From assembly GCA_023457615.1 (NCBI GenBank), contig JAEWKY010000074.1:1-10202 (forward strand): a stretch of 10,202 nt of DNA. Reading direction: 5' to 3'. Below, one piece after another: positions 5,959 through 10,202 of the stretch. The notes beneath the pieces are model-generated. The model was given only the letters and a program-made list of their open reading frames with translations, did not search any database and was not told the origin of the DNA. Both the position numbers and the translations under genes were made by a program. Source of the stretch: Actinomycetes bacterium. Its GTDB lineage: Bacteria; Actinomycetota; Actinomycetes; Actinomycetales; Microbacteriaceae. How positions within the stretch are numbered: position 1 is the stretch's first letter; each line of letters opens with the position of its first letter.

Positions 5959-6693
5959 TCAGATGCCGGCGCGGACGACCCACCAGTTGCCCCACGGCGC
6001 GCTGATCTTGACACCCGTGGCGGGCGTCGAGGCGTGGATCATCTGGCCGTTCCCGATGTAGATGCCCACGTGTCCGCCGCCGTCGGTGATGATCAGGTCG
6101 CCGGGCAGCATCGCCGCCGGGTCGATCGCCGTCATCCGGCCCTGCGCGCTCGACGAGTGCGGCAGCGAGACGCCGACGTGCGCGAAGACGAACTGGGTGA
6201 AGCCCGAGCAGTCGAAGCCGGCCGGGCTCGCGCCGCCGTACACGTAGGGCGCCCCGAGGTACTGCATGGCGATCGAGACGATCGTGCTCGGGTCGTAGCC
6301 GGGGTAGGGCGGGTTCGCCAGCAGGTCGCTCACGCTCGGTCCGCTGTAGGAGCGGTACGCCGCGGCCTGCGCCTCACGGGCGAGCTGCGCCGCGGACGTC
6401 ACCGTGTACGTCTCGAGGCCGCTCACGGCGGCGGGCGCGTCGAGCGACTCCGCGACCTCGAAGCTCTGCGCGGCGGATGCCTTGTAGCTCTCGAGGTCGG
6501 AGATGGCGGCCTCGTCGCCCGAACGGTAGGCGTAGGCGGGCAGCGCGACCGTGGCGAAGATCGCGGGAACCGCGACGCCCATCACGAGAAGCGGCAGGAC
6601 CTGGGGACGCGGCCTGCGTCGGCGGACGGAGCCGGGCTGCGGGTCGGTGGGGGAAGCGGGGGAAACGGGGGTAGGGGTAGAGCTTGAGAACAC
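5959..6693 (-). CDS. secreted NlpC/P60 cell-wall endopeptidase
   Basis: This 244-residue exported peptidoglycan hydrolase is expected to cut stem-peptide bonds, typically gamma-D-Glu to the diamino acid. An Arg-rich N-region (24-30) precedes a hydrophobic segment (about 33-51) ending in LPAYA-Y, a likely signal cleavage after residue 55. The linker contains AQSFEV (75-80), matching AQTFEV in the CHAP protein. The C-terminal domain begins near 135 (IVSIAMQYLGAPYVYGG) and holds C162 (FDCSGFTQFVF), H208 (GGHVGIYIG) and H220 (QMIHAST), the Cys-His-His triad. The domain is complete. The GTG start at 6693 has GGGAG six bases upstream. The gene is alone in its unit, with a long structured leader (6694-6823) and its own promoter, so post-transcriptional control is plausible. 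Confidence 0.92.
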   Translation of the reverse strand: MFSSSTPTPVSPASPTDPQPGSVRRRRPRPQVLPLLVMGVAVPAIFATVALPAYAYRSGDEAAISDLESYKASAAQSFEVAESLDAPAAVSGLETYTVTSAAQLAREAQAAAYRSYSGPSVSDLLANPPYPGYDPSTIVSIAMQYLGAPYVYGGASPAGFDCSGFTQFVFAHVGVSLPHSSSAQGRMTAIDPAAMLPGDLIITDGGGHVGIYIGNGQMIHASTPATGVKISAPWGNWWVVRAGI

Positions 6694-6823
6694 GAGAGAC
6701 TCCCGCGCCGCACCGCCTCTCGAGCGGCCCCATCCCTGTCGTATGTCACGTCGCGCGGCAGAGGATGGGGGATGCGAGCGCCCCGCCGAGCGGCCTCCCG
6801 CCGGACTGGCTGGCCGGGAGGAC
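6694..6823 (-). promoter_or_regulatory. structured 5' leader of the NlpC/P60 gene (candidate cis-regulatory RNA)
   Basis: Three inverted repeats lie in tandem in the roughly 130-base leader. The first is CCTCCCG/CGGGAGG (6794-6800 with 6815-6821), extendable inward by CCGG/CTGG. The second is CCCCATCC/GGATGGGG (6728-6735 with 6763-6770), extended by CTG/CAG with a single bulged A. The third is a small CCGC/GCGG stem (6713-6716 with 6724-6727). The GGGAG Shine-Dalgarno sequence (6700-6704) follows. Cell-wall hydrolase genes of Actinobacteria are often controlled by leader RNAs, including c-di-AMP riboswitches. I do not see that riboswitch's conserved sequence here, so this would be another class or simply a folded leader. 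Confidence 0.45.
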
Positions 6824-6829
6824 CCGTCG

Positions 6830-6835
6830 ACTATA
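6830..6835 (-). promoter_or_regulatory. putative -10 element for the NlpC/P60 gene
   Basis: TATAGT on the minus strand, within TGTATAGT, is the best -10 hexamer between the dtxR 3' end and the NlpC/P60 gene and an unusually AT-rich spot. It predicts a transcription start near 6823 and a leader of about 130 bases. No TTGACA-like -35 is seen at normal spacing. Confidence 0.5.
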
Positions 6836-6885
6836 CATAGCCGGTCCTGGGATCGAGCCTTAGCAGTTCCGCGGCTGCGTGTTCT

Positions 6886-6902
6886 ACCCCCGAAAGGGGG
6901 GT
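6886..6902 (-). terminator. hairpin terminator after dtxR
   Basis: ACCCCC (6886-6891) and GGGGGT (6897-6902) pair as a 6-bp stem with a five-base loop, nine bases past the dtxR stop codon on the minus strand. No T-run follows, as is common for actinobacterial terminators. It separates dtxR from the NlpC/P60 promoter region. Confidence 0.6.
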
Positions 6903-6910
6903 GAGGAGGC

Positions 6911-7603
6911 TCAGGCGGCGACGTAGACGTGGATCGCGACCTCGGACGGCAGCTCCAGGCCGTCGCCGAAGCCCTCGACCTGCACGAGCACGTAGCCCGC
7001 CGAGGCCGAGATCGTCGCGCTCGCGCCGGGCACGACGCCGGCCGCCCGCAGCTGCTCGAGCAGCTCCGGCTCGAACTGCACGGGCTCGCCGAGGCGCCGG
7101 ATCTCGACGCTCACCGCCCCGCTCTCGTCGCGCAGTCGCTCGACGATGTTGACGACGCCCTCGAGGAACGGCCGCGCCGACGGCCCGCCGATCTCCTCGA
7201 GCGCCGGGATCGGGTTGCCGTAGGGCGACTCCGTCGGGTTGCCGAGCACCTCGAGCAGACGGCGCTCGACCTGCTCGCTCATGACGTGCTCCCACCGGCA
7301 GGCCTCGTCGTGCACGAGGCTCCAGTCGAGGCCGATGACGTCGTGCAGCAGACGCTCGGCGAGGCGGTGCTTGCGCATGACGTGGAGGGCGCGCGTGCGG
7401 CCCTCGGGGGTGAACTCGAGGTGGCGGTCGCCCTCGACCCGCACGAGGCCATCGCGCTCCATGCGCCCGATCGTCTGCGAGACCGTCGGCCCGGAGTGTC
7501 CGAGACGCTCGGAGATGCGCGCGCGCAGCGGCACGATCCCCTCCTCCTCGAGGTCGTAGATCGTGCGAAGGTACATCTCCGTCGTGTCGACGAGATCGGT
7601 CAT
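6911..7603 (-). CDS. dtxR: DtxR/IdeR-family metal-dependent transcriptional regulator
   Basis: This 230-residue repressor probably senses Fe(II) (Mn(II) possible) and represses iron-uptake genes. The N-terminal helix-turn-helix (residues 1-70: DLVDTTEMYLRTIYDLEEEG, SGPTVSQTIGRMERDGLV) is nearly DtxR itself. Metal ligands match DtxR numbering exactly: M10, H79, E83, H98, C102, E105 and H106 (MRKHRLAERLL; HDEACRWEHVMS). Having Cys102 favours a DtxR/IdeR iron sensor over the Mn-specific MntR type. The C-terminal SH3-like domain keeps E173 and Q176 (LGEPVQF), equivalent to the auxiliary ligands at 170 and 173 in DtxR. The ATG at 7603 has GGGAGG about nine bases upstream. It is divergent from serC by 57 bp; no iron-uptake genes are nearby and I see no DtxR box in its promoter. 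Confidence 0.95.
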   Translation of the reverse strand: MTDLVDTTEMYLRTIYDLEEEGIVPLRARISERLGHSGPTVSQTIGRMERDGLVRVEGDRHLEFTPEGRTRALHVMRKHRLAERLLHDVIGLDWSLVHDEACRWEHVMSEQVERRLLEVLGNPTESPYGNPIPALEEIGGPSARPFLEGVVNIVERLRDESGAVSVEIRRLGEPVQFEPELLEQLRAAGVVPGASATISASAGYVLVQVEGFGDGLELPSEVAIHVYVAA

Positions 7604-7627
7604 GAGCGGTGGCCTCCCTGGAGACTC

Positions 7628-7633
7628 ATCCTA
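7628..7633 (-). promoter_or_regulatory. putative -10 element for dtxR
   Basis: TAGGAT on the minus strand fits TANNNT and predicts a short leader carrying GGGAGG before the ATG at 7603. It lies 16 bp from the divergent serC -10 element, so the two promoters probably overlap and polymerases could compete. Confidence 0.45.
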
Positions 7634-7648
7634 GCTTTCGGCCGCCCG

Positions 7649-7654
7649 TAAGAT
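7649..7654 (+). promoter_or_regulatory. -10 element of leaderless promoter for serC
   Basis: TAAGAT is followed by exactly six bases and then the ATG at 7661. There is no Shine-Dalgarno sequence in the short space before the ATG. This predicts a leaderless serC mRNA. Confidence 0.6.
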
Positions 7655-7660
7655 CGGTGC

Positions 7661-8788
7661 ATGCCGACGCTCGAGATCCCCCGCTCGCTGCTGCCCGCCG
7701 ACGGTCGCTTCGGCTGCGGGCCCTCGAAGGTGCGGCCCGAGCAGCTCGCCCACCTGCAGGCGAACGCCGGCCTCCTCGGCACCTCGCATCGGCAGGCCCC
7801 GGTCAAGCAGCTCGTCGGCCGCGTGCGTGCCGGGCTCGCCGACCTCTTCGCGCTCCCCGACGGCTACGAGGTGCTGCTCGGCAACGGCGGGTCGACCGCG
7901 TTCTGGGACATGGCGGCGTTCTCCCTCATCGAGACGCGCAGCGAGAACCTCGCGTTCGGCGAGTTCGGCGCGAAGTTCGCCGCTGCGGCGGCCGCACCGT
8001 TCCTCGAGAAGCCCCACGTCATCCAGGTGCCGGGCGGCCGGCGTGCCGACATCGAGGTGCTCCAGGGCGTCGACGTCTACGCCTGGACCCACAACGAGAC
8101 CTCGACCGGCGTCATGGCGCCCGTGACGCGGGTGCACGGCGACCCGGGCGCGCTCACCGTGATCGACGCCACCTCGGCGGCGGGCGGCATCCTCTTCGAC
8201 GCGAGCCAGGCGGATGTCTACTACTTCGCCCCGCAGAAGAACCTCGCGAGCGACGGCGGCCTGTGGTTCGCCCTCGTCTCGCCCGCGGCGGTCGAGCGCA
8301 TCGAGCGCATCGCGGCCTCGGGACGCTACATCCCCGAGATCCTGAGCCTCAAGAACGCGCTCGACAACAGCCGCCTCGATCAGACGCTCAACACGCCCGC
8401 GCTCGCGACGCTGCTGCTGCTCGAGAGCCAGCTCGACTGGATCCTCGGCCGCGGCGGTCTCGCCTGGGCCGACGCCCGCACCCGCGAGTCGTCGGGCCTC
8501 CTCTACGACTGGGCGGAGGCCGCGTCGTTCGCGACGCCGTTCGTCGAGAACCCCGCCGACCGCTCGCAGGTCGTCGCGACGATCGACTTCGACGACTCGA
8601 TCGACGCCGCCTCGATCGCCGCGACGCTGCGGGCCAACGGCATCGTCGACACGGAGCCGTACCGCAAGCTCGGACGCAACCAGCTGCGGGTCGCGACGTT
8701 CACGGCGATCGAACCGGATGACGTGCGCGCCCTGATCGCGAGCCTCGACTGGGTGCTCGAGCACTCCCCGGTCGCGGTGGCGGGGTAG
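7661..8788 (+). CDS. serC: phosphoserine transaminase (mycobacterial type)
   Basis: This 375-residue PLP enzyme converts 3-phosphohydroxypyruvate and glutamate to O-phosphoserine in serine biosynthesis. It belongs to the compact actinobacterial SerC group: GCGPSKVRPEQL (residues 18-29) near the start, phosphate-binding GNGGSTAFWD (74-83), THNETSTG (143-150), the PLP-pyridine Asp D169 in VIDATSAAGG, and the Schiff-base Lys K193 in YYFAPQKNLASDGG. The substrate-binding HRQAP (43-47) is present. The C-terminal domain is full length (RKLGRNQLRVATF). The start is fixed by the leaderless promoter pattern and family alignment. DUF2530 follows three bases after the stop codon, probably co-transcribed. 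The serA and serB genes are not in the window. Confidence 0.96.
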   Translation: MPTLEIPRSLLPADGRFGCGPSKVRPEQLAHLQANAGLLGTSHRQAPVKQLVGRVRAGLADLFALPDGYEVLLGNGGSTAFWDMAAFSLIETRSENLAFGEFGAKFAAAAAAPFLEKPHVIQVPGGRRADIEVLQGVDVYAWTHNETSTGVMAPVTRVHGDPGALTVIDATSAAGGILFDASQADVYYFAPQKNLASDGGLWFALVSPAAVERIERIAASGRYIPEILSLKNALDNSRLDQTLNTPALATLLLLESQLDWILGRGGLAWADARTRESSGLLYDWAEAASFATPFVENPADRSQVVATIDFDDSIDAASIAATLRANGIVDTEPYRKLGRNQLRVATFTAIEPDDVRALIASLDWVLEHSPVAVAG

Positions 8789-8791
8789 ATC

Positions 8792-9025
8792 GTGCGCCTC
8801 TTCATCAAGGACTCCGAGCGACGGCCCGACCCCGCGCCGGTCAGGACCGACGACCGCAAGGTCGTGCTCGTCGGGCTCGTCGGCTGGATCCTGGCGCTCG
8901 GCGTCATGCTCCTGCTGCTGCCGCAGCTGCAGGAGTCAGGACTCGTCTGGGTGCTCTGGACCGTCGTCTGCGGACTCGGGCTCGGCCTCGTCCTGCTCGT
9001 CGTCACCGCTCGCCGGCACGGCTGA
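8792..9025 (+). CDS. DUF2530 small membrane protein
   Basis: This 77-residue protein has two predicted membrane helices (about 23-43 and 50-72) with the loop PQLQESG between them. A charged N-terminus includes a Pro-rich stretch (RRPDPAPVRTDDR), and a basic tail TARRHG suggests both ends are cytoplasmic. The pattern fits DUF2530, an actinobacterial family of unknown function found near serC and DUF3027. The GTG start is three bases after the serC stop codon, so translation is likely coupled. Its last 29 codons and stop overlap the 3' end of the oppositely oriented DUF3027 gene by 90 bp, in codon-aligned antisense. Confidence 0.82.
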   Translation: MRLFIKDSERRPDPAPVRTDDRKVVLVGLVGWILALGVMLLLLPQLQESGLVWVLWTVVCGLGLGLVLLVVTARRHG

Positions 9026-9457
9026 CTCGTCGTCGTCGACGTCCTCGAAGTCGTCGTCCTCATCCTCGAGGTCGTCGTCGTCCTCGGAGTCGTCGTCCTC
9101 GGAGTCGTCGAGGTCACCCTCGTCGCCCGACTCCCCCTGCTCGGCCGCGGCGGCCGCCTGGGCCGCGCGGTACTCCTCGAGCCGCTCCGCCCACGGCACC
9201 CAGTCGGGGGCGAGCAGGGCGCCGTCGCCGGGCATGAGCTCGGCCTCGAGCACCGTCGGCTCCTCGCCCGGCAGCTCGGCGACGCTCACCGACCAGTGCC
9301 AGCCCGGGTAGCCCGAGAGCGCGGCCGCGAAGCTCAGCGTCGTGACGCCGTCGTCCTCCGTCGTGCGCTCGAGCAGCTCGCCGATCGTCGCCGCGGGGGT
9401 GAGCTCGGCGAGCGCCGCGCGGGCGATCTCGACGTGGTCGCTCATCGGCGCGCTCAC
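8936..9457 (-). CDS. DUF3027-like protein with long acidic C-terminal tail
   Basis: This protein of up to 173 residues has a DUF3027-type core: LSGYPGWHWSVSVAELPGEE (residues 48-67), LEAELMPGDGALLAPDWVPW (70-89) and AERLEEY. It is followed by an Ala-rich helix and a very acidic low-complexity tail (about 109-173) made largely of Asp, Glu and Ser. Function unknown; in Actinobacteria the family is a neighbour of cold-shock genes. The GTG at 9457 overlaps the cold-shock stop codon as GTGA, so translation is coupled; an ATG four codons later (9445) is an alternative. It is shorter than some family members (around 250 residues from memory) and may lack a C-terminal half. The tail's last 29 residues are encoded antisense to the second membrane helix of DUF2530. 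Confidence 0.82.
   Translation of the reverse strand: MSAPMSDHVEIARAALAELTPAATIGELLERTTEDDGVTTLSFAAALSGYPGWHWSVSVAELPGEEPTVLEAELMPGDGALLAPDWVPWAERLEEYRAAQAAAAAEQGESGDEGDLDDSEDDDSEDDDDLEDEDDDFEDVDDDESAVPASGDDEQDEAEPESADDGPEHPDES
9026..9112. repeat. low-complexity GTC/CTC tract with 15-bp tandem repeat
   Basis: The stretch is built of GTC, CTC and GAG triplets and encodes the Asp/Glu-rich tail on the minus strand. Inside it, GTCGTCGTCCTCGGA occurs twice in tandem from 9074 to 9103, followed by a partial third copy to 9110. On the minus strand this gives repeated SEDDD units. Such tracts are prone to in-frame slippage. Confidence 0.8.
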
Positions 9458-9834
9458 GCCTCGAGGTCGTCGGCGACGCGGCGCAGCACCGAGGCGACCT
9501 TCTGGCCCCGGTCGCGGCTCGGGTAGCGGCCGTGCTTGAGGTCGCCGCCGATGCTGTCGAGCAGCGTCACGAGGTTCTCGACGACGATCGCCATCTCCTC
9601 GGCGTTGCGGCGGTTGCGCTGACCGAGCGTCTGCGGCGTCTCGAGCACGCGCACCGAGAGCGCCTGCGCCCCGCGCTTGCCGTCGGCGATGCCGAACTCC
9701 AGACGGGAACCGGCCTTGACGACCGCGCCCGCGGGCAGCGCCGAGGCGTGCAGGAACACCTCGGAGCCATCGTCGGAGGCGATGAACCCGAATCCCTTGT
9801 CCTCGTCGTAGAACTTGACCCGACCGGTGGGCAT
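9454..9834 (-). CDS. cold-shock domain protein with C-terminal extension
   Basis: This 126-residue protein has an N-terminal cold-shock domain (about 1-65) followed by a helical extension. MPTGRVKFYDEDKGFGFI carries the RNP1-like KGFGFI (13-18) and VFLHASAL carries the RNP2-like VFLH (26-29). It should bind single-stranded RNA or DNA and act as an RNA chaperone in the cytoplasm. The extension (66-126: NAEEMAIVVENLVTLLDSIGG...RVADDLEA) is typical of the long actinobacterial type, unlike the roughly 67-residue CspA. The domain is more diverged and less aromatic than CspA. AGAGG lies nine bases before the ATG. It forms an operon with the DUF3027 gene (stop and start overlap by four bases) and is divergent from the 86-aa membrane-protein gene by 25 bp. 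Confidence 0.93.
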   Translation of the reverse strand: MPTGRVKFYDEDKGFGFIASDDGSEVFLHASALPAGAVVKAGSRLEFGIADGKRGAQALSVRVLETPQTLGQRNRRNAEEMAIVVENLVTLLDSIGGDLKHGRYPSRDRGQKVASVLRRVADDLEA

Positions 9835-9847
9835 GGCGACTGACCTC

Positions 9848-9853
9848 TATCCT
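9848..9853 (+). promoter_or_regulatory. -10 element of leaderless promoter for the 86-aa membrane protein
   Basis: TATCCT is followed by exactly six bases and then the GTG at 9860. The short region has no Shine-Dalgarno sequence in the correct place. It is the fourth case in this window of the same -10 to start-codon spacing. Confidence 0.5.
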
Positions 9854-9859
9854 TGAGCC

Positions 9860-10120
9860 GTGGCGAACGACACCGCGGTACCCGGCAATCGTATCGAACG
9901 CGTCCTCGCGTTCACGATCGGATCGGTCGCGGGCGTCTCGATCCTCGGCATCGTCGCCGTCTTCGTCGGCAACATGTCCGGCGCCGACCTGACGGGCGGC
10001 ATCTGGCCCGCCGTCACGCTGCTGCCGCTCGTCGGGCTCGCGCTCGCCTTCGTGCTCGTCGTCGTGTTCACCGTCGTGCGCATCCTGCGGCTGCGGCGGG
10101 ATGCCGTGGACGGCCGCTAG
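9860..10120 (+). CDS. small two-helix membrane protein, unknown function
   Basis: This 86-residue protein has two hydrophobic segments (about 15-37 and 48-73), a Gly/Thr-rich outer loop (NMSGADLTGGIWP) and a basic end (RILRLRRD) that favours a cytoplasmic C-terminus. I do not recognise a named domain and see no enzymatic motif. Small proteins at this place between a cold-shock gene and the helicase-associated gene seem common in Microbacteriaceae. The GTG start follows a TATCCT element by six bases. The next gene starts six bases after the stop codon, so the two are probably co-transcribed. Confidence 0.75.
   Translation: MANDTAVPGNRIERVLAFTIGSVAGVSILGIVAVFVGNMSGADLTGGIWPAVTLLPLVGLALAFVLVVVFTVVRILRLRRDAVDGR
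9888..9915 (-). promoter_or_regulatory. possible promoter of the cold-shock/DUF3027 operon
   Basis: On the minus strand GTGAAC (9915-9910) and TACGAT (9893-9888) are 16 bases apart and resemble -35 and -10 hexamers. They lie inside the divergent 86-aa gene and would give a leader of about 47 bases before the ATG at 9834. This is pattern only. Confidence 0.3.
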
Positions 10121-10126
10121 CGAGCC

Positions 10127-10202
10127 GTGGCTGCCAGCGGTTCGGCCCTCGCACTCGCGGCCCGGCTGCGCGCGCTCGACGACGACGCGCTCGCGCGACT
10201 CG
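10127..10202 (+). CDS. start of probable helicase-associated domain protein (truncated by window edge)
   Basis: A GTG at 10127 opens a frame that remains open to the window end (25 codons), reading MAASGSALALAARLRALDDD then ALARL. This short helical LAARLRALDDDALARL resembles the N-terminus of the actinobacterial helicase-associated protein that usually precedes an XPB/ERCC3-like helicase gene, and its position after a cold-shock gene and a small membrane gene agrees. The start follows the previous stop codon by six bases and has only a weak GCGAG upstream. With 25 residues the assignment rests mainly on context. Confidence 0.5.
   Translation, partial: MAASGSALALAARLRALDDDALARL

Noticed and set aside
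6694..6823. c-di-AMP (ydaO) riboswitch before the NlpC/P60 gene
   Set aside because: Expected from gene type, but the conserved sequence blocks of that riboswitch are not visible in the leader.
1..10202. CRISPR array, insertion sequence or integrated element
   Set aside because: No spaced repeats, transposase, integrase or terminal inverted repeats were seen, and no attachment-site duplication is visible near the tRNA.

Overview
This window is high-GC (roughly 70% by eye) chromosomal DNA. Several features point to an actinobacterium, most likely of the family Microbacteriaceae: a DtxR/IdeR regulator with exactly DtxR-like metal-ligand spacing, a mycobacterial-type SerC, the small actinobacterial families DUF2530 and DUF3027 beside a cold-shock protein with a C-terminal extension, an actinobacterial HNH protein beginning RTLVLNAGYEP, and frequent GTG and apparently leaderless starts. 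It looks like conserved core or light accessory chromosome. No mobile element, CRISPR array, phage gene or origin is visible.

Left part (1-4110): a truncated AraC-family regulator (minus strand, running off the left edge) is divergent from a DUF2000 gene, which is followed by a cytoplasmic M28/PA-domain metallopeptidase. Convergent to these is a GabD1-type aldehyde dehydrogenase with its own promoter. A tRNA-Arg(CCU) follows at 4031-4102.

Middle (4148-6910), all on the minus strand: two exported cell-wall hydrolases, an NlpC/P60 protein and a CHAP protein, share the same layout (basic N-region, membrane signal segment ending LPA-aromatic-A, then a short AQ[S/T]FEV motif). Between them lie an HNH endonuclease and a 33-codon small ORF with a strong Shine-Dalgarno sequence and a hairpin starting inside its stop codon. 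The leaders of the NlpC/P60 and HNH genes are rich in inverted repeats.

Right part (6911-10202): dtxR (minus) is divergent from serC (plus). serC is followed three bases later by the DUF2530 membrane-protein gene. A cold-shock/DUF3027 operon on the minus strand converges on DUF2530, and the two 3' ends overlap by 90 bp in codon-aligned antisense. Divergent from the cold-shock gene is an 86-residue two-helix membrane protein, followed by the first 25 codons of what is probably the helicase-associated gene that precedes an XPB-like helicase.

Two results stand out. Four genes (araC-like, M28, serC, the 86-aa membrane protein) each have a TANNNT element with exactly six bases between it and the start codon, the hallmark of leaderless transcripts. 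A plausible undescribed micro-gene/attenuator unit lies at 5731-5905. I see no convincing new multi-gene system.
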